The position numbers and the translations under genes were made by a program. Source: UBA4877 sp002399345 (GTDB taxonomy: Bacteria > Bacillota > Thermoanaerobacteria > Thermoanaerobacterales > UBA4877). Taken from it: a DNA stretch of 64,000 bases. Location: the NCBI GenBank assembly GCA_036752905.1, contig DAIORT010000001.1:372001-436000 (forward strand). Reading direction: 5' to 3'. This document shows, piece after piece, positions 8,904 through 16,296 of this stretch. Positions within the stretch are counted from its first letter, which is position 1; each line of letters opens with the position of its first letter. Under the pieces are notes generated by a model. The model was not told the DNA's origin, searched no databases, and worked only from the letters and a program-made list of their open reading frames with translations.

Positions 8904-10010
8904 TTACACCTCCTTTAAATACTCATCAAAAGTTTCCAATCCGTTTGAACTACCATTAATACTAACAGTTAAATTTTTACTGTACTCCTTAGAAAACAAA
9001 TTATTTTTAAGATCTTCACCGCTTGTAAGTTTTTCACTAATTTCCGATACCAATTCCTTTATCCTATTCTTTTCAGAGTATCCCCAAATCCTGACCTCTG
9101 CTGTTGTTTCATCAATTTTATATCCATGAGACACAAAAATCTTAGAACCTCCTTCATTTCTTTGCCCGAATAGCTCGTGCCTCGATTTCACATCCTTTTT
9201 TATTCTTCTGATCGTGTCCCTAATATGAAATCCTATCGGTATAAATCCATATTGCCTCCAATTATATTCCCAGTCACTAGATTCAGTGCTATTTCCTGTC
9301 CAAAAACAATTATTTCTTATAATAGAATCTATAGTCTCATCAAATTTCAAATGTAGCTTTAAAAAGAAAACGTTATCTAGAGCTGGATATTCCTTATTTC
9401 CCAACTCTTCCTTTACAACTAATTTTATATTGTTCTTTCTTCTATCCCCCTCTGGAATTAGTTTAACTACTCCATTCCCCTGAGCAGTTCTGCCTCCTAT
9501 TGCAGCATTTTCACTAATTATTTTTAGCACAATCCTCAAAAGCTCAATTTCTTTCGGTTCTAATTCTTTAACAGGGTAAATCAATAGTTTCAGGTATTTT
9601 TGATTCGTAAATATCAGTCCATCTAAAATTCTTTTTGCTCTTTCATTCTCCCTAGCCCCTATTTCAACTTTATGCATTCTTTTATTTCCGCTATCATCTA
9701 CTACTACCTTTATTTTCCCTGCCCAGCCGTTGCATCCAAACAATTTACATGCAGGACATATGTTTTGATTATCCAGTGCCTTATCTACGATTTTATCATC
9801 TAACAAATCCTTAATAAAATCATTTTGTTGTAATTTACATTTATTTTTACATACCCTTTTTCCCAGACTTCTGTATATAATTTCGTACCACCATCTTATA
9901 CTTCCGAGTATACTGCTTGCTTTTATTTCTTCTGTTTTACCAAACGCATTGCCTGTCCATACAGGCGTAAGAGATTGTAGTTTTATTGTAATTACTGCAT
10001 CCTTGTTCAT
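8904..10010 (-). CDS. cmr1: Cmr1-like RAMP protein, first gene of the type III effector operon
   Basis: A 368-residue Cmr1-type RAMP protein, which in Cmr complexes binds the crRNA 3' region and target RNA. The N-terminus KLQSLTPVWTGNAFG and SSILGSIRWWYEIIYRSLG is the Cmr1 hallmark (loop followed by S-L-G-R-x-W-x). The block NICPACKLFGCNGWAGK is the typical CPAC-LFG element, and GGRTAQGNGVVKL is the glycine-rich loop. The ATG follows GGAGGTGA at a good distance. It is the promoter-proximal gene of the operon, with an AT-rich upstream region. No cas6, cas1 or cas2 precedes it. Confidence 0.82.
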   Translation of the reverse strand: MNKDAVITIKLQSLTPVWTGNAFGKTEEIKASSILGSIRWWYEIIYRSLGKRVCKNKCKLQQNDFIKDLLDDKIVDKALDNQNICPACKLFGCNGWAGKIKVVVDDSGNKRMHKVEIGARENERAKRILDGLIFTNQKYLKLLIYPVKELEPKEIELLRIVLKIISENAAIGGRTAQGNGVVKLIPEGDRRKNNIKLVVKEELGNKEYPALDNVFFLKLHLKFDETIDSIIRNNCFWTGNSTESSDWEYNWRQYGFIPIGFHIRDTIRRIKKDVKSRHELFGQRNEGGSKIFVSHGYKIDETTAEVRIWGYSEKNRIKELVSEISEKLTSGEDLKNNLFSKEYSKNLTVSINGSSNGLETFDEYLKEV

Positions 10011-10333
10011 AATTCACCTCCAAAATACTAAAGATACATCAAATATTTATTGTCCTAAGCATACCGGCTTTAAGATTTATCATAATTTCTATAAGTTATA
10101 TATCGGCATTAAGCTATGAGTTTTTAAGATCTCTGATATGAATTGTAGAATAAAATAACCTATTATATTACAAAATATAAAGATTTTGTATATGTATCAA
10201 CATTATTATATCATAAATAAAATTTTTTATCTTTAGTTTTTATTAATTCTCATACTTAATAATAATTATTACTTTACTGTATCAGTTATATAATTCCTGC
10301 ACTATCAGTTTTGTAATAAATCTTTAGCTTCAG
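10011..10333. other. AT-rich intergenic region upstream of the CRISPR effector operon
   Basis: No gene, no CRISPR repeat units and no array are visible here. A minus-strand TATAAT (about 10154-10159) could be a -10 box for the cmr operon, but its -35 partner is weak. A 7-bp inverted repeat (ACAAAAT/ATTTTGT) sits next to it. The remainder is simple AT-rich DNA. Confidence 0.6.
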
Positions 10334-10386
10334 AGGCATAACTAAAGGCATCAAGACTGCAATGTCTGATGCCTTTAGTTATGCCT
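10334..10386 (-). terminator. Perfect 20-bp inverted repeat after the royal-jelly-type gene
   Basis: Arms 10334-10353 and 10367-10386 are exact reverse complements around a 13-base loop, a very stable hairpin starting 5 bases after the stop of the upstream minus-strand gene. There is no T-run on either strand, so it is not a textbook intrinsic terminator. It could act as a terminator, an mRNA 3' stabiliser or a protein-binding palindrome. Confidence 0.6.
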
Positions 10387-10390
10387 GGTA

Positions 10391-11527
10391 TTATGCATAT
10401 AAATAGGACTTTACACCTTTTCCAACAAAGGCCTTCCAGACAACCAGATTGTATGGACAATTCCAATCAATACTCTGAGGATTTCCAAAAATCTGGTTAA
10501 GGCGATTATTATTAAAGATGATAGAACCCTTTTGGTCAAAGGCCACGCCATCTACCCATATCATACGGTCATCGGATACAAGCCTCGTGAATTGATTGTT
10601 TCCCGGGCAATAAATTCCTATGCCCTTTCCTTCTTCCATAGTGTAAAAGATATTTTCCCTATTGTCTGCACACATACCGTCTGTTGTAGTGCTCTTGCTG
10701 CCAATGCATTTAACGGCTGCACCTATCACTTCAGAAGGTGTGGCAAAATCACGAAGCAGTGACGTGTTGATTGAATATAAATTACGGGCTGTCAGCGGAC
10801 AATAATAAAGTGTGGCCCTATCGGCCGACAGGGCTATCCCATCAACTCCAAACTTAATAGGCCGATCATTATATACCCGTCTGTTATCAATATCAAATAT
10901 AAAACCGGGAAAATCCTGAGTGCTATAATGTCTGCTTAGAACCCGTCTGAATGTTCTAGTTCTCATATTGTAGACAATTATTCCACCCACAATAGGATGA
11001 TCCGGCCAGCCACTCCCCGAATCGGTAATATACGCAAAACCATTTTTGTTATCTACTACAATGTCATTCAAAAATGATGTGCGGTAGGGTGCAATATCAT
11101 TGGGAATTCTCACACAATCGATCATTCTATTAGAATTCAAATCCCAAATGATAAGTTTTTGAGAGCCCGGCTTAGATGTGTTATATGCAATCTTGCCCTG
11201 ATCTAAAATCCACATCCTATTATATTCATCTATCTCATATCCCATGACAGATTGCAGTGCATTAACATTTCCGGCCTGGTTCCATTCCCAATTCGGGAAT
11301 GCATTGAGAATTGGTTTACCATTTTTAAACATAATATAATTCAATGTTGCCGGAATCCCATCGGCCCATCGAGGAACAGCCACATAAATGATACCATTTT
11401 GGTCCACCTTTATTCCGGTAGGTAGAGCGTGTTTCCAAAACTCATTAATTTCAAACTGACACTTCGTATTTTCGTTTGGAAAATTCCAGTTCAAATGACT
11501 CCAGGACAGTAACATTTGATATTTCAT
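10391..11527 (-). CDS. Yellow / major royal jelly protein family protein
   Basis: A 378-residue beta-propeller-type protein of the Yellow/MRJP family, best known from insects but also present in some bacteria. Evidence is the repeated strand pattern and family signatures: a first blade with LPTGIKVDQNGIIYVAVPRW (35-54), LNDIVVDNKNGFAYITDSG (153-171), and the most telling stretch FGVDGIALSADRATLYY (226-242) followed by PLTARNLYSINTSLLRD. No signal peptide is visible, so it is probably cytoplasmic. The biochemical role of bacterial members is not known; related six-bladed propellers bind small molecules or act as lactonases. The gene is monocistronic or lies downstream of the family III CoA-transferase gene (about 84 bases apart, same strand), and ends in a strong hairpin. 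Family call is good; function is unknown. Confidence 0.78.
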   Translation of the reverse strand: MKYQMLLSWSHLNWNFPNENTKCQFEINEFWKHALPTGIKVDQNGIIYVAVPRWADGIPATLNYIMFKNGKPILNAFPNWEWNQAGNVNALQSVMGYEIDEYNRMWILDQGKIAYNTSKPGSQKLIIWDLNSNRMIDCVRIPNDIAPYRTSFLNDIVVDNKNGFAYITDSGSGWPDHPIVGGIIVYNMRTRTFRRVLSRHYSTQDFPGFIFDIDNRRVYNDRPIKFGVDGIALSADRATLYYCPLTARNLYSINTSLLRDFATPSEVIGAAVKCIGSKSTTTDGMCADNRENIFYTMEEGKGIGIYCPGNNQFTRLVSDDRMIWVDGVAFDQKGSIIFNNNRLNQIFGNPQSIDWNCPYNLVVWKAFVGKGVKSYLYA

Positions 11528-11618
11528 TTATGTTAACCTCCTGCTTACATAGTTCTAGGTTATAATATTGAAAAAAACAATAAAATGTTACTTGCCCGTA
11601 AGCTTTGTTTGCCTTCTT

Positions 11619-12812
11619 TTAGCAAATAATAGCACCCTTAGACTGCAGGGCGTTTATATCACCATCCGTATAACCCATTTCTTTTAAAATTTCCCGAGTG
11701 TTGCCGCCTACCTTTGTAGTATTTTTAAACTCCGGTGTATTCTGACTTGCAAAGTCAACCGGCGTTTTTGCAAAGACTCTGGTATTGCCAGTAGGAAATG
11801 TAACCTCCCTTAAATAATTATTGTCCCAGGCCTGCTCATCATTCAAAACATCGGGGATATGCTGAAGAATCTCACAAGGAAAATCACCATCTTCAAAGAT
11901 TTTTATCCATTCATCCCTATTTTTTGTACGTATCCGTTTTTCTATAATCGCCGTTATTTCTTCAGTATAAAGCAAACCTGCCATAGGAGAATTATATTTT
12001 TTGTTTTCTATAAGCTCTGGCAAATCCGTCAGGCGAGAAAAATTAGGCAAATAGGCATAGTAATTTGTCCCCCCCACCATAAGCCATAGACCATCCTTAC
12101 ACTGATAAGTATTTGACAATGGATTAATAGCTTTTTTTCTGGACATGGGGTATTCAATCCCCAGCTGATTCTCCACAAGCATTGAACTCAGCAAATAAAT
12201 GGCAGACTGATAAAGGCCCGATGTCACCAGGTCCCCTTTCCCATTTTTTGTTCTGCTATACAGGGCGGCAAGAATGCCTGAGAGTATACATAGGGCCAGA
12301 ACATGATCTCCAACCGTGGCCGGAGAATTGCATGGGATCTTTCCTTCATCCGCTATATCCAGAAGTATGCCGCTGCGTGCAAAAAATGCTGTACTGTCAT
12401 AACCCGGTTTATCCTTAAGCGGCCCTTCTTTCCCATAGCCTTGAACATGAGCATATATAAGCTTAGGATATTTCTTACTAAGCTGTCCATATGTTAAATT
12501 AAGTCTTTCTAAGGCTTCTTCCCTAAAGTTCGTAATAAAGATATCAGCATCACCCAGAAGTTGGTATACAATTTTAGCACCTTCATCTTTTTTCATGTCA
12601 ACAGAAAGAAACCTTTTTCCATAGTTATCAGTTGCAAAAATCGGATTTTCATCTTCACTGTCATTTCCATTGTATCGCCATAAATCACCTTTAGGAGACT
12701 CTATTTTAATAACCTCTGCGCCCCATTCTCCAAGAATCTTCGCACAGCAGGGGCCAGCAACAAATGTCGACATATCAATGACCTTTATGCCGTTTAGTAA
12801 TCTTGTCCTCAT
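11619..12812 (-). CDS. Family III CoA-transferase (CaiB/BaiF type)
   Basis: A 397-residue family III CoA-transferase, which moves CoA between carboxylic acids through an aspartyl-CoA mixed anhydride. The N-terminus LLNGIKVIDMSTFVAGPCCAKILGEWGAEVIKIE is the family hallmark. A conserved Asp lies in PGYDSTAFFARSGI (about residue 165), the position of the catalytic Asp, and the small C-terminal domain (PVDFASQNTPEF, GGNTREILKEMGY) is present. I chose the ATG at 12812, preceded by GAGGTG at six bases, over a GTG three codons earlier. Its proximity to the 2-hydroxyacyl-CoA dehydratase operon recalls FldA, HadA and related transferases that activate 2-hydroxy acids. It is on the opposite strand and about 2 kb away, so a shared pathway is an inference. 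The substrate cannot be read from sequence. Confidence 0.85.
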   Translation of the reverse strand: MRTRLLNGIKVIDMSTFVAGPCCAKILGEWGAEVIKIESPKGDLWRYNGNDSEDENPIFATDNYGKRFLSVDMKKDEGAKIVYQLLGDADIFITNFREEALERLNLTYGQLSKKYPKLIYAHVQGYGKEGPLKDKPGYDSTAFFARSGILLDIADEGKIPCNSPATVGDHVLALCILSGILAALYSRTKNGKGDLVTSGLYQSAIYLLSSMLVENQLGIEYPMSRKKAINPLSNTYQCKDGLWLMVGGTNYYAYLPNFSRLTDLPELIENKKYNSPMAGLLYTEEITAIIEKRIRTKNRDEWIKIFEDGDFPCEILQHIPDVLNDEQAWDNNYLREVTFPTGNTRVFAKTPVDFASQNTPEFKNTTKVGGNTREILKEMGYTDGDINALQSKGAIIC

Positions 12813-12821
12813 AAATGACAC

Positions 12822-13085
12822 CTCATTTTTTTCTGTTGTAATTTATTCATAAACCAAATAATCTAATGCCACATGCTAAAACAGCTCTGCCAAAATAATT
12901 ATGGGCAATCATATATGCAGCAAAAAACATGCCAAAAATGCGGCCATCGGCCGCATTATACTGGTATTACTAAGCAATAAAGGTCATCTTATTAAAATAT
13001 TTCATACAACTAATTGGAAAGATAACAGTTTTTATGTATAAATGTATACAATATTGTATAGAGCTTTACAATACCTTAACAAATA
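12822..13085. other. Intergenic region with a minus-strand terminator
   Basis: The only clear element is a 9-bp stem with a 3-base loop (12937-12957, arms AATGCGGCC/GGCCGCATT). On the minus strand it is followed by a short T-run, so it should end transcripts coming from the M42 peptidase side. The rest is AT-rich and shows no gene. Confidence 0.6.
12934..12957 (-). terminator. Intrinsic terminator (minus strand)
   Basis: Nine-base-pair GC-rich stem with loop ATC, followed on the minus strand by TTTTT. It lies about 300 bases after the M42 peptidase stop and about 130 bases after the end of the short gene remnant, suggesting that it originally served the lost gene. Confidence 0.65.
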
Positions 13086-13246
13086 TTAAAGATTTTCTAA
13101 CCATCCTGCCAGTTCACGTTTAGATACATTTTTACTGAAGCGCTTCCCGGGAAGCCAATTAATTGTATCTGGGCATAGTGAATGTAGTATTTCCTCTGTC
13201 TTTCCTAATCCACTACTACCGGACGTCAATGGGTCTTTTAATTTAC
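13086..13246 (-). pseudogene. Unidentified 3' gene remnant
   Basis: About 50 codons are open on the minus strand without a start codon, ending in TAA at 13086-13088. They read like the well-formed end of a real protein (DPLTSGSSGLGKTEEILHSL, then NWLPGKRFSKN and ELAGWLENL). The frame is closed upstream by a TAA next to the M42 gene stop. I do not recognise the family. The non-random residue pattern and the terminator downstream suggest the tail of a deleted gene. Confidence 0.35.
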
Positions 13247-13252
13247 TTTATT

Positions 13253-14299
13253 TCATCCGAGATATGCAGTAAGTAGTTTAAGAGTATTTTTCACACCATC
13301 TCTATGACTGCGCTCGTATCCGTGAGAAGCATAAACACCGGCACCAATAAGCCCATGCCTGACATCGGCGCCGGCAGTGAGCGTTGCTTCGACATCCGAG
13401 CCATAGAATGGATACACATCGACCGCATAGTCGGTCCCTGAATGCTTTGCCGCTTCGATAAGTCCCTTTACAACAGAGTAGGAATACGGTCCGCGGCTAT
13501 CCTTTGCACAAATGGAGACCTGCTTTTCCGTACAAGTGAGCGTTTTTCCAATACATCCCATATCCACTGAAATGGCTTCTGTCACACCTGCTGGAACAGA
13601 GGCGCATCCGCCATGACCGACCTCCTCATAAACAGTAACGTGCACCCAGAGCTTGCGTTCCAGAACAATCTTCTGCTCCTTTAGATACTTCGCATAGCCA
13701 AGTAAAATTGCAACGCTGAGCTTATCATCCAGAAAACGGCTTTTGATATATCCAGACTTTGTCATCCTAGTACGCGGCTCAAAACAAACGATGTCTCCCA
13801 CTGATATACCAAGTGCTTCCGTGTCTGCTTTATTATGTACATCCTCATCCAGCACAACTTCCATACCGTCAAAGGCACGTTTCTCCTCATGGTACTTACC
13901 GTTCACATGTACAGAAGCATCGTTGAGTTGGAAACACCCCTCATAAACCCCGCTGAACTTTGTGATAACGTGAACATTTTCGGCTTCCGTATTGTTCGGC
14001 TCCAACCCACCCAACGGGCTCACGCGCAGGCGGCCATTTCCCTTAATCTCACATACCATTGCACCAAGCGTATCTGCATGTGACTCAAGCAAAACACCGT
14101 TCTTATCGTCCTTACCGCCAAGACAGACAAGAACGCCGCCCTTTGTTGTGGTAAAAGGTTCATAGTCGAGTGCGGTAAATTCCTGTAAGACAAAGCTTGC
14201 AGCATTATCAGTATATCCCGTAGGGCTATTAATAGAAAGAAGTTTTGTTACAGTAGACATGATGTAGTCCGTATAGTCTTCATAATCAATTTCAGTCAT
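13253..14299 (-). CDS. M42-family metallo-aminopeptidase
   Basis: A 348-residue peptidase of the M42 family (glutamyl/leucyl aminopeptidases that form large tetrahedral cytosolic assemblies and trim peptides). The metal-binding and catalytic residues are in their usual contexts: ESHADTLGAM (first His and Asp), SRFLDDKLSVA (bridging Asp), VYEEVGHGG (catalytic Glu pair), SVDMG (Asp) and GVYASHGYERSH (C-terminal His). Length is normal for the family. The ATG follows AAGGAGAAGG. It is a single gene, transcribed away from the sigma-54 operon. The true peptide specificity is not evident. Confidence 0.9.
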   Translation of the reverse strand: MTEIDYEDYTDYIMSTVTKLLSINSPTGYTDNAASFVLQEFTALDYEPFTTTKGGVLVCLGGKDDKNGVLLESHADTLGAMVCEIKGNGRLRVSPLGGLEPNNTEAENVHVITKFSGVYEGCFQLNDASVHVNGKYHEEKRAFDGMEVVLDEDVHNKADTEALGISVGDIVCFEPRTRMTKSGYIKSRFLDDKLSVAILLGYAKYLKEQKIVLERKLWVHVTVYEEVGHGGCASVPAGVTEAISVDMGCIGKTLTCTEKQVSICAKDSRGPYSYSVVKGLIEAAKHSGTDYAVDVYPFYGSDVEATLTAGADVRHGLIGAGVYASHGYERSHRDGVKNTLKLLTAYLG

Positions 14300-14778
14300 G
14301 GTTTCCTTCTCCTTTTTTTGAATTTTTGTATTTTGTGTTCATTATACAACACAGCATAGAGAAAAAACAATAATATTGCTTAATTGGCGGCATTCCTAGC
14401 ATATCATATAATAGCTATTAAGTTTTTATTAAGCATTTACAGTCTTCTGATATGCTGAAATTTATTTGACTCTTTTTGATTCTTGATTGGTTCATCTTTA
14501 GTAGATGCCAGAATATAGCGGCACTTCTTTGATTTCTAGTTTATATGCAAATTTATATGCAAAAAATCTAGAATCTCCAATATAAGCATAGGAATAGCCC
14601 ATTTGTCAAAAATTGTCTAATTACAAATGATTCATATTTGTTTCAACTTTCTTAGGTCTTACATAAGGCAGTATAGGTCACAATTATTAATATTGCCACT
14701 CATAAGGCGCAGTAACCATCTGCATTTACACATCTAAAAAGGACACCGCAATTATATCATATGAACAATAATTATAAT
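14300..14778. other. Intergenic region with repeats upstream of the sigma-54 promoter
   Basis: No gene is visible. Two features stand out: a perfect tandem repeat of TTTATATGCAAA (14540-14551 and 14552-14563), flanked by an imperfect inverted pair around TCTAG/CTAGA, and a palindrome ACAAAT-7-ATTTGT at 14623-14641. The palindrome lies about 140 bases upstream of the -24 element, where a sigma-54 activator would bind. Which of these is the activator site is not established. Confidence 0.45.
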
Positions 14779-14796
14779 TTGGACCAAAAATTGCTT
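14779..14796 (+). promoter_or_regulatory. Sigma-54 (-24/-12) promoter of the 2-hydroxyacyl-CoA dehydratase operon
   Basis: The sequence TTGGACCAAAAATTGCTT matches the TGGCAC-N5-TTGCA pattern, with GG at 14781-14782 and GC at 14793-14794 separated by exactly 10 bases. It lies about 190 bases upstream of the first gene. A sigma-54-dependent activator is encoded at the far end of the same gene cluster, which strongly supports the call. Confidence 0.82.
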
Positions 14797-14988
14797 ATTA
14801 AGTATATACGAAGAGGTAAGTTACTCAGGCCCTTGTTAGCATGTAACTTCAAATTTCATCTTAAAATGTAAAATAAGCAAGCGGGGACATGATGTAAGCA
14901 AAACAATTTCAAGGGAGGTCGGTAAATATATTTAAAAATTTGGGTTATGCACTCATTGGGCCGGAGAATAAAAAGAAAGGGTGATTCT

Positions 14989-16296
14989 ATGGAATCAAAG
15001 GCAAAACATATTCCGTCTAAGTTACTTCTTAAGAAAATGACTCTGGATTATTACATTGATTTGAATAAAGCCCGGTATAACGGCCGAAAAGTAGCATGGG
15101 CTTCATCAATTGTACCACAAGAATTTATGGAGGCTATGGATATTGCAGTGGCATATCCTGAAAACCATTCGGCAACGATAGCAGCTAAGAAGGGCGCAAT
15201 GAAGTATATTGACCATGCGGATGAGATGGGCTATTCCAACGACATATGTTCATATGCACGTATTAATCTCGCATACGCAGATTTAAAGTGTGACGAAGTA
15301 TTTAATCTGCCTAAACCAGATTTTGTCGTATGCACAAATAATATCTGCAGTGTTTTGGTCAAATGGTATGAAGCGTTGGCCGAACAGTACAATGTTCCGT
15401 TTTTCCTGATAGATGTTCCTTTCAATTACGATTACGATGCTGCTAAAAAATTTCCGGATAATGATCCGCAGCATAAGATTAACTATATTGAGAATCACTA
15501 TAAAGATTTTGTAATGGATATTACACAAGAACGCATTGATTATATAAAAGATCAGTTCTACCTCTTCATTAAATTTTTGGAGAAAATGTGCGGCAAAAAA
15601 TTTGACTATGATAAATTCAACAAAGTCATGGAGATTTCCAACCGCTGCGGAAAGGCCTGGGCAAAAGCAATGGAGTATGCCGAGAAGGTTCCGTCTCCGC
15701 TGGACGGCTTCAATATGTTCAACTACATGGCACTGATGGTATGCATGCGCGGAAAAGAAAGCTCTGTAAGACTTTATGAGCTCATTGCACAGGAAATGGA
15801 AGAGAATATGAAAGAAGGAAAGAGCCAGTTCCCGTTTAAGCAGCAACACCGTATTATGTGGGACGGCATCGCCTGCTGGCCATATTTGAGACATAATTAT
15901 ACGACTCTTGCGAAAAATGGAATCGTTATCAGTGGTTCAACATATCCAAAAGCTTGGGAGCTTGTCTATGATGTCGGCAATATGGATGAACTTGCCGCTG
16001 TATATGCCGGTATCGGCAATAACCGTTGTATGGCATATCAGTCGGATACTCGGGCTATGATACAGCAGCAATGTAACTGCGACGGCGTGGTGTATCATAT
16101 GAACCGCAGTTGTAAGGTCATGGACTTCATGCAGCCTGAAATGCGGCGCCAGATTTATGACATGGTACACATTCCATATATTTCTTTTGATGGGGATCAA
16201 AGTGATCCAAAGAACTTCTCAAAAGCACAGTTTGAAAACAGAATTCAAGGCCTGGTAGAGAACATGGATGCTCAGGAAAAGGAGGAGGTACAATGA
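14989..16296 (+). CDS. 2-hydroxyacyl-CoA dehydratase family, first subunit (HgdA/FldB/BcrC-like)
   Basis: A 435-residue subunit of the 2-hydroxyacyl-CoA dehydratase/benzoyl-CoA reductase superfamily. These iron-sulfur enzymes use one high-energy electron from an ATP-driven activase to remove water from (R)-2-hydroxyacyl-CoA, or to reduce aromatic thioesters. The conserved block VCTNNICSVLVKWYE then FFLIDVPFNYD (about residues 106-135) holds a cluster cysteine. Further cysteines are in QQCNCDGVVYHMNRSCK near the C-terminus. I chose ATG 14989, which follows GAAAGG, over an upstream ATG at 14947 without a good site. Its stop overlaps the ATG of the next gene, so the two subunits are probably translated together. 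The two-subunit layout and single activase fit a dehydratase better than four-subunit benzoyl-CoA reductase. Confidence 0.88.
   Translation: MESKAKHIPSKLLLKKMTLDYYIDLNKARYNGRKVAWASSIVPQEFMEAMDIAVAYPENHSATIAAKKGAMKYIDHADEMGYSNDICSYARINLAYADLKCDEVFNLPKPDFVVCTNNICSVLVKWYEALAEQYNVPFFLIDVPFNYDYDAAKKFPDNDPQHKINYIENHYKDFVMDITQERIDYIKDQFYLFIKFLEKMCGKKFDYDKFNKVMEISNRCGKAWAKAMEYAEKVPSPLDGFNMFNYMALMVCMRGKESSVRLYELIAQEMEENMKEGKSQFPFKQQHRIMWDGIACWPYLRHNYTTLAKNGIVISGSTYPKAWELVYDVGNMDELAAVYAGIGNNRCMAYQSDTRAMIQQQCNCDGVVYHMNRSCKVMDFMQPEMRRQIYDMVHIPYISFDGDQSDPKNFSKAQFENRIQGLVENMDAQEKEEVQ

Noticed and set aside
10011..10390. Possible CRISPR array next to the type III operon
   Set aside because: I looked for regularly spaced repeats of 24-40 bases on both strands here and downstream of the operon and found none; the region is only AT-rich with one palindrome.
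14388..14406. A second sigma-54 promoter-like sequence (TGGCGGCATTCCTAGCA)
   Set aside because: The GG-GC spacing is 11 bases instead of 10 and it lies far from the operon start; the sequence at 14779 is a much better match.
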